From Protopterus annectens (taxonomy: Eukaryota > Chordata > Ceratodontiformes > Protopteridae), in NCBI RefSeq assembly GCF_019279795.1, contig NC_056745.1, forward strand, positions 504,875,750 to 504,939,749: a stretch of DNA of 64,000 nucleotides, written 5' to 3'. This document shows positions 1 through 9,999 of the stretch, in pieces; position 1 is the first letter of the stretch, and the number at the start of each line of letters is the position of its first letter. The notes under the pieces are model-generated. The model was not told the origin of the DNA and did not search any database. It worked only from the letters and a program-made list of their open reading frames with translations. Position numbers and translations under genes: made by a program.

Positions 1-250
1 TGCCTGTCCTTATCCTTGCGTTTTTTATGAATGGCGGTCGTCGGCTGCTCCGACGGCATGATATAATTAAATTTCCTACCAAAGTAATGCAGTACGAAGT
101 CAAAATGGCGTTTGATAGTTTGTTTATTAAACCTAGCGCAAAACCGACAACCTGTGACGTCACGCTTAGGCAAGGAATACAATAGGAGTAGAAGTCCTTA
201 TGAGGTATTTGCTTCCCACAAAAAATGCAATTGTTAACTTTTTCTGACAT
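1..250 (-). pseudogene. DIRS-A gag, N-terminal fragment (frameshifted)
   Basis: The start is the ATG at 250-248, giving MSEKVNNCIFCGKQIPHKDF, the same opening as D, E, G and J. Known role: DIRS gag is a structural protein of retroelement particles. The N-terminal module normally has eight Cys/His positions. Here the first four (CX2C, then CX2C about 13 residues on) are present. A small deletion then removes the part that should hold the conserved His and shifts the frame; the last CRFCARFNK segment is readable only in another frame. The coding region runs off the window edge. Confidence 0.8.
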
Positions 251-383
251 CAGACTAAGGCAAGAAAATGTTCCCCAACGGGGTACTTAGCTTTATTGAA
301 GACTTCGGACTGAAATTCAAACTGAAAATCTCAGGTGTCGGCCAACCAGCACTTGCGAACTGCTTCTGCTTCGGGCACCACAC

Positions 384-567
384 GGCAAGAAAGACTGAAG
401 AAAATGGCGTTGGATGCCTCTTATATACCCCTGGCACACTGACGTCAGGGAAGAAGCGACAGGAACTGACGCCAGACCAAGATTTTGGAATTCAGGCAGA
501 CTGCGAGACCGCCTGCCGGCAGGATAACCCAAGTGTGATGACTGCAGCAGGGTAACACGATGAACAT
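384..567. repeat. DIRS-A right inverted terminal repeat
   Basis: This runs from GGCAAGAAAGACTGAAG to the terminal GATGAACAT. It is homologous to the right ITRs of D (28616-28799), G (56536-56717) and J (43876-44056), and to the inverted left ITRs of those copies. The partner left ITR is outside the window. Confidence 0.85.
421..433 (-). promoter_or_regulatory. TATA-like box in DIRS-A 5' ITR
   Basis: On the minus strand this reads CCAGGGGTATATAAGAGG. It lies about 170 bp upstream of the gag ATG and points into gag. The same box is present in the ITRs of D (right), G, I and J, so it is the best candidate for the element's own promoter. No transcription evidence is available here. Confidence 0.55.
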
Positions 568-1320
568 CAGAATGTTATAGCTCTACTTTGACAGATTTAA
601 ACCAGCTGCTTTGGGTTATCGCTTCAGATAAAATAAGAAAACAGTTACTTGAAAAGGCTAAAATAACAGAGTTTACTCTCACAGGGAATGCACTAATAGA
701 CAAAAGGATAGCATTGTTTAATAAAATTACAGAAGTGTGTCAAGTTAGGACAGAATGGTCTTAAGATAGAAGCATGCAAACAAAATAAAGGGGAATCCCC
801 TGCAGCTTATTTGAGTCATCGTAAAGCAGTGTTTGTTACACATTCAGGGATACCAGATCCAGAAGAACAAGCTTAGCCAAATATTGCAGCTGTTTTTTTT
901 GCAGGGACTGCAAGCCCCTGTACAAAATTAAATAAAGCAAGTGCTTACAGACTGGTAGGGACAGGACTTGAAGCCTTTACTAAGTGCTGCAAATCACTGT
1001 ACTGAGTATCACAAAAAAACAGAAAAGGGATATTGAGGATAAGCTTTTAACTTTGCAAATAAGATGGTTAGAAGCCTCAAGGGGATGAAGCAGATGCAGG
1101 GGAAGGAGAAGAGGAATTGCTAGAGGATTTAGTAAGAGTGCTGGTCGAGGGAAACGAAGTGCAGCTGGTTGGCAACAACGAACTGGCAATGCCCCTCCTA
1201 CTTCATCAGATAGCTCTTGCTTCAATTTTAGAGAAGCAGGACACTGGAGAGGAGAATGCCCACACAAGCGAATGCCGAGAGTCTAAGATACCTGGGCTGA
1301 GTGGCAGTTGAATTATAACT
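568..1320 (+). pseudogene. gag: ERV gag remnant with degenerate nucleocapsid knuckle
   Basis: Short plus-strand reading blocks separated by stops and shifts lie between the DIRS-A end and the protease. The diagnostic part is at 1218-1259, where CFNFREAGHWRGEC keeps the Cys, GHW and final Cys of a CCHC knuckle but has Phe in place of the second Cys. An Arg/Gly-rich stretch lies just upstream, as is usual before the knuckle. Capsid and matrix boundaries cannot be assigned. Gag would form the virion core; this copy cannot. Confidence 0.6.
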
Positions 1321-1439
1321 AAGTTGCATTTCCTCCTCTACCTCCTCAAATTGGAAGGAGTCAGGAATCACCATACTGTCTATGTCGAAATAATAAAACA
1401 AAGATAAATCTTAATCTTCTATTGCCAATAGATCAAAAA

Positions 1440-1660
1440 GGATCTTATGTTAAGGTAAAAATAAATTCAAACAAAATTCTTTAAATGGTGGACACTGGAG
1501 CCATTAGGTCTGTATTAAAAGTTACCTTGGATAGTCAAGATGCCAGTATCAAAACACAAAGTAAAGACAGTTTTAAAGTAGCAAATGCTACTGTTACACA
1601 TCCTGTTTCAGAACCTATACCCATTTTTTAGGACTGATTGAAAAAAGGCATTCTTTCCTT
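1440..1660 (+). pseudogene. ERV protease remnant
   Basis: A short block contains MVDTGAIRSVLK, where Asp-Thr-Gly (D codon at 1491) is the active-site triad of retroviral aspartic proteases, preceded by the usual hydrophobic strand. A stop lies immediately upstream and further stops follow. The position between the nucleocapsid knuckle and RT fits gag-pro-pol order. It is too short and broken to be active. Confidence 0.6.
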
Positions 1661-2029
1661 TTGAGTACCACTGCACTGGTCAATTTCCTAGGGAGAGTTA
1701 TGCAAACTGGGATGTACTATTTACTGTACACCAGAAGGGGTGTATTCGGATGTTCCAACAGAATCAGAGACAAAAGTATTAGCAGTCTTAGCAAAAGCAG
1801 AGGGACACCTTGTTAAAGGCATAGAGACAGCTGAAAAAATAACTGCTGCAGCAGGTACCTGTTAACTTATGGGCTAAACATCATAATTAAGTAGGTATAT
1901 TAAAATCTGCAGAGCCAGTAAAAATAAAATAAAATCAATCCAAATCTCTCCCTAGAGCTCCACAGTATCCACTAAAACAAGAAGCAGTGCAGAGCAGACA
2001 ATCAAACCTGTAATCCAGTCCTTAATACA

Positions 2030-2850
2030 AGAAATAACAGTGCCAGCTAAAAGCCCTTGCAATACTCCTGTTCTCCATTTGAAAAAGCCAGAAAAGGATA
2101 CTTACAGGTTGTTCAAGATTTGAGGACTGTAAACAATGCAGTTTTACGAACTTTTCCTGTGGTTCCAAATTCAGCAACAATACTGAGTTGCATACCACCT
2201 ACAGCTTTTTTTTTTTTGTGATATATCGTGTTCAGCATTCTTTTATATAGCTATCCACCCTAAAAGTCAGTTTCTGTTCACCTTTACTTATAAGGGACAA
2301 CAGTATACATGGACACAGTTACCACAGACATACGCCAAATCTCCTTCATTATTTTCTCAAATTCTAATAAAGAATTTGGAAGATCTGACATTTCCAGGTG
2401 GATCTGTGTTAGTGCAACACGTAGATGATTTACTAATAGCATCTGATTCTTTTCAGCAGTGTCAGCAGGATATAATACATCTTTTAACTATCCTTGCAGA
2501 AAAAGGATATAAGGTGTCAAGAGAAAAGTTACATCTGTGGTCATCTCAGATATGTTATCTTGGTCATCTAATATCTCATGATAGCAGGCAGATGTTACTC
2601 CTCGTATTGAGGCAATAGCTAAAGCCCCACATTTAACTACTCAGCATCAGCTTAGATTTTTTTTTTAGGTATGACAGGATATGGCAGACAGTGGACTTCT
2701 AACTATGCAAAAATTGCTAAACCTTTGACAAATCTTGTAAAACAGGATACACTAGAGCCCCTCCCTTGGAATAGTAAAGAAAAAAATAATTTAAAAATTT
2801 TAAAGCAAGTTTTAGCTAACTGTCCGTCCCTCATTCTGTAGCATCTCTCT
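2030..2850 (+). pseudogene. pol: ERV reverse transcriptase remnant
   Basis: The blocks run in order: an N-terminal segment ending in LHLKKPEKDTYR (~2080-2110), a fingers/palm segment around QYTWTQLPQTYAKSP (~2300-2345), and an open stretch from 2376 to 2618. That stretch holds the catalytic motif as QHVDD (Asp-Asp near 2424), with His where most retroviruses have Tyr. It is followed by a conserved KVSREK...YLGHLIS palm/thumb segment. A poly-T tract and several stops break the frame at about 2200. RNA-dependent DNA polymerase is the ancestral function; this copy is dead. Confidence 0.75.
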
Positions 2851-3001
2851 TACTTAAAATGGAAACTCAACCCTCTCAACTGCACACACCTAACTAAATA
2901 CAAACGTACTCTTCTCTCTAATCCATCTATTTCTCTCATACTCTGTCCTGTTCTAAATCCTGCATCTTTGTTACCTATTGCTGAGGACGGTAAAGAGTAT
3001 A

Positions 3002-3003
<2 letters not shown>

Positions 3004-3080
<77 letters not shown>
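3004..3080. repeat. (GT)n microsatellite
   Basis: About 38 uninterrupted GT units lie within the ERV pol region, just upstream of the RNase H motif. The uninterrupted array implies recent expansion in an otherwise old provirus. Confidence 0.98.
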
Positions 3081-3081
<1 letters not shown>

Positions 3082-3084
3082 ACC

Positions 3085-3600
3085 AATTGTCCACTTTCTC
3101 CTAGAAATGACTTAAATAACAGTTCTATACCCAATGATGAACTGGACCTATTTGTGGATGGTTCCTGTGAAAGAGATGGAAATTAAAATTTAAATTGCAG
3201 GAACATCTGTTTGCACCAGGAATGATGTTTTACTTTAATGAAGATTAAAAGGTGTATATTTTGCCCAGGTAGCTGAGTTAGTGGCCCTATAAAGAGCTTG
3301 TGAGTTAGCCAAAAACAAGACTGCTAATACATTTACTGATAAAAGGTATACCTTTGGCACTGTACATGGATTATGGGCATCTTTGAAAACAGAGGGGATT
3401 TTTAACTTCAGCAGGAACTCATGGCCTATATCAATGCTCTTTTGTTACCTTAAGAATTAGCAGTAGTCAAATGCAGTGCCAGTCAAAAGGGTGTAGATAC
3501 TCTTTCAAAGGAAAATAATTTGGTGGATCAAGCTGATATGCAAGTTGCAGAAGGACTCTGTGCAAATGTTCATGTGATGTTACTGCAAGAACAAGAGTGA
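3085..3600 (+). pseudogene. ERV RNase H remnant
   Basis: The block after the microsatellite includes ELDLFVDGSCERDGN (~3138-3183), which resembles the first RNase H motif with its catalytic Asp. Stops follow at once. Later blocks, such as the ALSKE-like segment near 3500, suggest that the remainder of RNase H and the tether were present but are scrambled by shifts. RNase H would degrade the RNA strand of the hybrid. Confidence 0.5.
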
Positions 3601-4310
3601 TGATGTGTTTGATTTTAAGAGTGTATCAGCTTTTGAAGCTGAAGTATCACAGGAGAAATTTCAGAGGTGGCTTAAATATGGATGCAGTAAATCTGCCGAT
3701 GGATTATGGCAACATTTTGACGGCCGACTGGTGGTGCCTGCCTACTTGCTACCTTACTTTGGAGGTACGACAGCATTACTTAATCAAGTTATAATGACCC
3801 TCACTGTCCTCTCTTTGATACTTCAGTATGGTAATAATTATACAGTGTGTTTAAAACATACATTGTCAGCAAAAACTCAAACGTTAAAGCTGCATGTTTA
3901 CCACCACCTTGGGGCCCTTTTGTTACTGGGCAGCTGGACTTTGTCCAGATGCCAAAGGTCCATAATTTACAATTTATATTGGTGGTGGTTTGCATGTTTT
4001 CTGCATGGCTGGAAGCTTACTCATGTCATAAGGCAGATTCTGTAACACTTGTTAAACTTGTATTTGAAACAAAAAAACACACACTGCCAGCAGTCATTGT
4101 ATTTGAATTTATACCTAAATTTGATGTACCCTGTACTATCAAATAGTGATCAGGAAACTCATTTTAACAATTCCCTGACTATACAGCTATGCAAGATTTT
4201 TAATACTAAATTGAGTCTTCACTATCCTAACCATCCACAGTCATCTGGATTAGTAAACAGGGTCAATAGGACCCTTAAAATAAGGTTTTGAAGATTTGTG
4301 CTGTGACAAA
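3600..4310 (+). pseudogene. ERV integrase remnant lacking the catalytic Glu
   Basis: The central domain is spread over two frames. GPFVTGQLDFVQMP (~3920-3955) carries the first catalytic Asp. NSDQETHF (~4143-4165) carries the second, Asp near 4148. HPQSSGLVNRVNRTLK (~4235-4280) is the third conserved block, but the codon expected to be the catalytic Glu reads Asn (~4256). Together with the frame breaks, this shows the D,D-35-E site is destroyed. Confidence 0.7.
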
Positions 4311-4861
4311 CATTAAACAGCCAGAGACAATTCCCTTAGCATTAATAAGTATGAGGACTACATTAAATACTACAAGTAGATTTAGCGACAGAAATTAATG
4401 GGAAGACCCATGGCCCTTCCAGCTACTGCCACCTATGTCAAATAAAAAAATTAACTCTAAAACATGATGTTATATTGTCTTACTGCACAAAACTTATGTT
4501 TCTTGCAGCAGTACCACAAAACTGTACTAAAAGCTCTTCCTCAACCTCCTGACCAGCCTTGTCACCAACTGCGGCCAGGTAACTGGGTTTAAGTTAAAAC
4601 TTTCCAGAAAAAGAACTGTTTGAGTCCGAAGTGGAAAGGCCTTTTCCAGGTCCTGCTCACAACTTACACTGCAGTTCACTGCACAGAACTACCAACTTGA
4701 ATACATTCATCACATTGTAAGAGTTGTCATGTGAAAGCCTCAGACTAACCATCTTTGCCAGCAAGGGAAGATCAAAGAGCAAAGGATGAACCATCTACCC
4801 CAGTGAAGGATTAAAGAGAAAATCAGCTCAGACGACAGTCCATGATGAATCCAGTAACAAC

Positions 4862-5948
4862 AGGTACTGTTACTTTGTTTTTGTTGCTGTTTCCTTTTAT
4901 AAATGTTATGAGAAAAATTAGTTTTCTGCTGGTTCTTCGATAGTATGCCGTGGACTTAAATGTGAGAAACTGTTGGGTGTGTTTGCATATACCGTATCAT
5001 TCTAAGGCAGGGATTCCCATAACTCCAATCCCTGCATTTCAAGTGACATTTAAAAAGGAACTCAAGTGACATTAATCTAACTTGGCGTAATGTGACTGAG
5101 TTTTCAAAGATTGTCTCGCTTCAGCTTCCAACTACAAATCATGGAGAGACATGTTATGCCAAAAATAGGACTGTACCAGGAGAAACCAGCAAATACAATG
5201 ACACTAGACATGAAGGTGTGTTGAACTCTTTACGGTCAAGATGCTATGACCGGAGGCATGGCAGGGGATCGTTACTACATTTGTAGTGATTGTGCCTACC
5301 CCTGGTTGCCTACAAACTGGTCTGAATGGTGTTTTGTGGGCTATATCACTTCTGCTAGTCAACATTTTGAGAACCCTCCAGCAGGCAGACTGAAAAATAA
5401 ATAAGCAATTCACTGGGGAAAGCAAGTATTTTCAGTCTTTACTACTGGGTATGGAGTGCAAGGGACAATGCTCAAAATTACCATGCTTGTTCAAATTCTT
5501 CATGAGGCAGCAAACTATACTTCACTTCACATCACATCAGGATGGGAAATCGTAAAATGACTGAAATTTGAACTGTGGTATTAGAAAATCAGCTGGCATT
5601 TGACATAATGCTAACTGCCAAGAAGGGTCATGTACCCTAGTAGAAAATCATTGTTCTTCCTAAATTAGCGACTATCACGATGAACAAGAAAAGTTCATCA
5701 GTTTCATGAAGCAAAGAGCCACGGGATCTGAACAGTACAGCCAAACAGAGGAAGGATGGTTGGGCAGTGCATTTGGTAACCTGGGAACTAGTAAATTACA
5801 AAGTATCATTACAATAATTGGCATTAATCTTTTAGTTGTTTTAATAATTCCTATTCTAAAGGCTGTGATTACAAAATGCTTAAAGGGATACCATATCCTT
5901 ATGAAAAGTCAGATACAGCAGCTGGAAAGAAACTGCCTGGAGTTCTGA
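4862..5948 (+). pseudogene. env: ERV envelope remnant (surface and transmembrane parts)
   Basis: The surface-subunit part shows a Cys-Trp-Val-Cys motif at 4971-4982. This is the CXXC signature of gamma-type envelopes that form a disulfide with the transmembrane subunit. Near 5590-5640 a block, ENQLAFDIMLTAKKG, corresponds to the conserved ectodomain helix/loop of the transmembrane subunit. An open segment at 5706-5948 (80 codons) ends the gene with a membrane anchor (IITIIGINLLVVLIIPIL) and a short cytoplasmic tail. Stops and shifts separate the blocks. It is described as a relic only. Confidence 0.65.
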
Positions 5949-6237
5949 CACTCATCTAGTCAATGTAATTGCAACCAGCAAAATAGTTTTCCATGATAAG
6001 AACTTTAAGATTACCTTGGGTCAAAGCTTTAATAAGTACTGTTAAATCACATGGAGGAGTGGGATCCTTAATAGGAAGCTGAAATAAAAAGGCACCTTTA
6101 AGAAAGTCTTATATAATCTCAGAGAGGTCAAAGAGATTTTTATTTATTTTTTTTTTTTTAAGAAATGGCAACAAGTTGGACCTTAACTGTCAAGGTACAA
6201 GCTCCATTACTGAAAATGGAAGCAAATAAGTCAAGAA

Positions 6238-6448
6238 AGAATAGTTGTGTAAGAACTTACCATAACCTTAGACATCCTTCTCTTCTATGTTGCAGTTTTC
6301 ATAACTGTAGGGAGTTTGCTGCCTGCAGCACCGGATATCCGGCCAGTAGACCCAAAGTCTTAGGAGCAGGGGTATGTGCGATGTTTCAGGTCAGAGACAT
6401 AAACTGACGTTGGCTATAAAAGTGATATCTGCATGTACCCACTTCAGA
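6238..6448. repeat. DIRS-B left ITR with TATA-like box
   Basis: This is inverted relative to 13169-13344: both contain the core CCGGA(T)(A)TCCGGCC next to the GCTGCAGGCAGCA region, and both contain a TATA box (TATAAAAG at 6415-6422). The terminal ACCATAA box occurs 22-28 bp from the left terminus. Confidence 0.85.
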
Positions 6449-6637
6449 ATAGACTTCCGCATACAGTAATACCCCTGGAAGCGATGAAGAGGCAGGAGGA
6501 AGCTTTTCAGACCCAAATGTAAGACCAGGCCAAGGGATGCCTCATGTAGGTATATGCCTGATGCTGAGGCTTGGTAGATAGAGGGACATCTGTCCCCTCA
6601 GTTGGCTAAACAGGAAGAGCGGGGGTAGGAGGGTGGG

Positions 6638-6743
6638 ACTGAATACTGCAACATGGAAGAGGAGGACATCTAAGTTTATGGTAAGTTCTTACACAACTAT
6701 TCTATGTCCTTCTATTCTCATGTTGCAGTATTCATAACTGTAG
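6638..6743. repeat. DIRS-B internal complementary region
   Basis: The first half is the reverse complement of B's left terminus. The second half is the reverse complement of B's right terminus, so it carries the joined end-to-end junction (GGACAT then AGAATAG on the minus strand). Established DIRS models use the ICR as a template for closing the cDNA into a circle. A G-rich tract (GGGGGTAGGAGGGTGGG, 6621-6637) lies directly beside it. Confidence 0.88.
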
Positions 6744-6829
6744 ACTGGCCGCGGTGGTGCAGCGGTAGCATTGTCACCTCACAGCAAGAGGTTCTCCCGC
6801 TCGATTCTCAGCTGGAGCACCTTCTATGT

Positions 6830-9029
6830 TTATTTTTTTATTTTATTTATTTTACATTTGTTAACCGGGCTAGTCTAACTGGATATATTTCCATTTTCAG
6901 CAGAGGCCCGGGGAGAAAAGCTCCACATATAGACATACGAGATACATCATGAGCACAAATAACAGATTACAGACTGGTAGGACGTAGACAATGAATATTG
7001 TTACCAAAAAAAGAGTAGGACTAAATTTCTAGACAATCTAAATGACATCATATTAAATATTATTACATGTTTTACAACCAAGAAAAGAAAATGTAAGATC
7101 AAGGAAAGAGAAAAGATCATTGTTACCAAAACAAGAATAGGACTTTAACTTCCTAGACAATCTAAATAACATCATATTAAACATTATAGCATATTTTAAC
7201 ACCAAGAAGAGAAAGTGTAAGACCAAGGAAAGAGAAACAACAATAGAAAGAGAGAGCAGATTTATAAAAGATATATACTTTCTGGAAAAGAGTCATAGCC
7301 ATAAGGAGGAGAAATCTAGGGGAGAAGTACGTAAGGTGGAGAAAGAAAGCTTAGGGGAGAAAGCAGGAGGCACAAAAGAATAGGGAGAGAAGCAAGAAGG
7401 TTAACTAAGGGAATTAACTTTTAATCAGGATTAGAGCAGGGACACATCCAGTGGCTTTTAAGGTAGATTCTGAGTTTTTGTTTAAACAGAACAGTAGATG
7501 CAATGGAAGTAAGTTCGGTAGGAAGTTGATTCCAGTGTTTACCAATGGTGTTTGAGAAAAGGGAATCACCAGCTAGGTTATTAGATTTGGTTAAGGTAAC
7601 TAGCAGTTTGCTTGATGAGCGGAGTGAGTTCAGATTAGAATATGGGGTTAAGAGGTTAGAAAGTACAGGTGTGTTATGAGGTTGGTAGAAAGCTCTTTGG
7701 ACAAACGTAAGTTGGGAAAGAAGTAACATGTTTGTCAGTTCAAGCCAGTTAAGTTGCTGCAAGTTCAGACAGTGGTGAGTTCTGAAATGCTTACCAGTAA
7801 CAAATCTAGCTATATTATTGTAGGTGGTAGACAGTTTGGAAAGATTGTTTTTCTTGAGGTTAGTATAGATTGGTGAAGCATAGAGAAGAGTGGAAATAAG
7901 ATGAGAGTGGGCAAGAGTAACTTTAGCTGGGGAGGTTAAGAAAATTTTAATTCTATAGAGGGAGCCAAGTTTCCTGTTTACAGATTTAATGGTATTGTTG
8001 ATATGACAGTCAAAGGTAAGATTGTTGTCAATTGTGACACCTAGCAGTTTGGTAGTAGGGTCAGGTGATATAATTGTTCCATTATTAGATAAGATAGTGA
8101 AATCTAATGTAGGGGATCTGGTATAGGCTTAAAGAGTAAGAGTTTGTTTTTTTTTGCGTTTAGGAGTAGGTAACGTTTTAAGAACCAAGTTTCGACTTTG
8201 GAAAATACAGCTTGAGTATTAGTTTGAAGTTCGGAAATGGATTTAGCAGAGCAAATTAGTGTGGAGTCATCAGCGTATTGTATACATGTAGCCTGGGGAA
8301 TAGCTGCTTGTAAGTCATTTATAAAGAGGAAGAAAAGAAGAGGTCCAAGAATAGAGCCTTGGGGGACCCCAAGTGAGATTGGGAGAAAAGATGAGAGTTT
8401 CTTATCCTAGAGGACGGCCTGTTTCCTGTTAGTGAGATAGGAACTAAACCAGTGGACAGCCTTAGATTCTAAGGAAAGAGATTCGAGAATTTTTAAGAGG
8501 AGAGAGTGGTTAACCATGTCAAAGGCTTCGGATAGGTCAATAAAGAGAGCTGAAGACAGGATGTTATTATTACGATTCTTGTTAATAAAGTCTATAAAGG
8601 AGAGGAGACCGGTGGTTGTGCTATGAAAAGGCCTAAAGCCATGTTGACAGTTAGTTAGAATGTTGTTTTTTATTAAGTGGTTCATTAACTGATGGTGAAC
8701 ACATTTTTCCATGATATTTGCGAGTGGGGACATGAGAGCTATGGGTCTATAATTAGAATATTCATAGGAGTTACCTCCTTTATGTAAGGGTATGATGTGA
8801 GAGATTTTCCATATGTTAGGTATGGTTTCTTCATTTACAGTTCTATTAATGAGAATGGATATGGGATAGGCTATTTCAGAGGCTGCTTTTTGAAGGAATT
8901 CAGATGGAAGTTGGTCTGCCGAGGGGGTGCATGGTTTGAGTTTGTGGATACATTTCTGTATAAAGGCAGTGGAGATGGGTTGTAGCCTAAAGGTTGGTAG
9001 TTTGAAGGATGCAAGGTCAGGGATGTCAG
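6830..9029 (-). mobile_element. CR1/L2-type LINE (LINE-1), 5'-truncated
   Basis: This is flanked by an 8-bp duplication, TTCTATGT (6822-6829 and 9030-9037). On the minus strand it begins inside the region upstream of the RT fingers and ends with a 3' UTR and an A-rich AAATAAAATAAA tail against 6830. The RT motif order and the short A-rich 3' end fit the Jockey/CR1/L2 group. It entered the SINE, giving SINE < LINE nesting inside DIRS-B. Confidence 0.85.
7421..9029 (-). pseudogene. LINE-1 ORF2 reverse transcriptase, 3' half
   Basis: An open stretch from 9029 to 8407 shows RT blocks in order: NYRPIALMSPLANIMEK, QHGFRPFHST, and ALFIDLSEAFDMVNH (catalytic Asp). After a stop/shift near 8400 the frame resumes with LGVPQGSILGPLLF and CIQYADDST (catalytic Asp pair at 8266-8277). 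The C-terminal domain of non-LTR RTs lies at 7762-7421, ending GKHWNQLPTEL...LKSHW then stop. The endonuclease domain is absent through 5' truncation. Function would be target-primed reverse transcription; this copy is interrupted and inactive. Confidence 0.85.
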
Positions 9030-9239
9030 TTCTATGTGGAGCCTGCATGTCCTCCCCGCGGTCAAGTGGCGCTCGAAAGACATGCATGAATGGGCATGCC
9101 TTTGTTGAAGGTTGGGCGTCGAACTGGCACCTCGACACCATAAAACTCTACTGCCAATCATTAGCAGACCGCTGCTTCGCTGTGGCGACCCTTAACTGGG
9201 AAAAGCCGAAAGAAGAAGAAGGGAGAGTACCAAAGCTTT

Positions 9240-9900
9240 AGATATGAGCCTGGGAGGAAGGATGAGGTCCCTGGTCTATAAGGCCATGTAGAATGGACCT
9301 AGACAATCCACTTCTGGCCCTAGAAGCCAAATCTAGTTTGTAATGCCTGGTAAAGGTATGAACGGATGACCAGGTAGCAACTTCTAGGATAGCGGTGTAG
9401 TCTACCCCCTGAAGGAGGCAGCTGCCCTAGTGGAGTGAGCCCTCACACTTTCAGACAGGGCTTTACCATGAAAGGAGTAGCATGCAGAGATAGCCTTAGA
9501 TATCCATGAGGAGATGGTCTGTTTAGAGACTGCCTTCTCCAAGGCTCTTGGGTGAAAGGAGACAAACAGCTGGTCAGACAATCTAATTTAGTCTGTCAGG
9601 ATAATACCCATGTTGTCTGTGGATGACTAAGGAACGTACAGTTCTTTCATAGGAATTTAGAGGTTGAGGGAAGAAGACAGGAAGGTTAATGGTCTGATTC
9701 AAGGATAGCTCATTAACCACCTTAGGCATGAAGGAAGGGTTGGTCCTGAGGGAAACCCTGTGTTTATGAAAGATGAGGTAAGGAGGGCTAGCCATCAGGG
9801 CTTGAATTTCTGATACCCTCCTAGCGGATGTGAGGGTCACCAGCAGTACTGTCTTCCAGGCACATAGACTTCAGTGAAGCAGAGTGGGCTAGCTCAAATA
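9240..9900 (-). pseudogene. DIRS-B tyrosine recombinase, C-terminal part
   Basis: The block TSARRVSEIQALMASPPYL carries the first catalytic Arg. HRVSLRTNPSFMPKVV and NLPVFFPQP follow, as in the other copies. Frame breaks follow the SLVIHRQHGYYPD segment. Near 9330-9400 the region around the Tyr nucleophile (ATWSSVHTFTRHY) is still readable in another frame. The N-terminal DNA-binding half is missing through an internal deletion joining the RNase H region to this block. A YR would insert the circular cDNA. Confidence 0.75.
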
Positions 9901-9999
9901 GAGGTAAAGTGAGTTTTTGCAGGACAAAATTTAGCTCCCATGTAGGAGGGATTGGCTTTATGAGGGGGTCTGATATGGAGGACCCCTTTCAAAAAGACC

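Larger units (their letters stand above)
1..567 (-). mobile_element. DIRS-A, family-1 DIRS retrotransposon, 5' end only
   Basis: This is the gag-proximal end of a minus-strand DIRS element whose remainder lies left of the window. It ends at 567 with GATGAACAT, the terminus also seen in DIRS-D and DIRS-G. From 1 inward it carries the start of gag and then the right ITR with a TATA-like box. The base after the terminus (568) is C, as at every other DIRS right end here. The right flank is a retroviral gag remnant, so A inserted into that provirus or beside it. Subfamily: its right-end core, CTGCAGCAGGG, matches DIRS-D. Confidence 0.9.
568..6237 (+). mobile_element. Decayed endogenous retrovirus, gamma/epsilon-like
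   Basis: Plus-strand remnants occur in retroviral order: gag with a nucleocapsid knuckle remnant (~1218-1259), protease DTG (~1491), RT (2030-2850), RNase H (~3080-3190), integrase (3600-4310), then envelope surface and transmembrane parts (4862-5948). All frames are broken by many stops and shifts. The 5' end abuts DIRS-A and the 3' end abuts DIRS-B, and no LTR pair was recognised. A (GT)n microsatellite has expanded inside pol. The pol and env motifs resemble class I (gamma/epsilon) retroviruses; finer placement is not possible by eye. It is an old, non-functional copy. Confidence 0.8.
6746..9227 (+). mobile_element. tRNA-derived SINE, split by LINE-1 (6746-6829 and 9030-9227)
   Basis: The 5' part has a tRNA-like A box (GGTGGTGCAGCGGTAGC) and a weak B box region. 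The 3' part resumes at TCTATGTGGAGCC and ends with GTGGCGACCCTTAACTGGG and a GAAGAAGAAG tail. It matches the intact SINE at 46103-46451 in the same order, with an internal deletion of the GTTTCCTCC...CTAAATTGG middle. The LINE sits between two copies of TTCTATGT. The SINE itself lies just downstream of the DIRS-B ICR; no clear SINE target duplication was found. Confidence 0.85.

Noticed and set aside
2968-3186. ORFs of alternating Cys-Val or His-Thr through the GT repeat
   Set aside because: These are translations of a microsatellite on either strand, not proteins.
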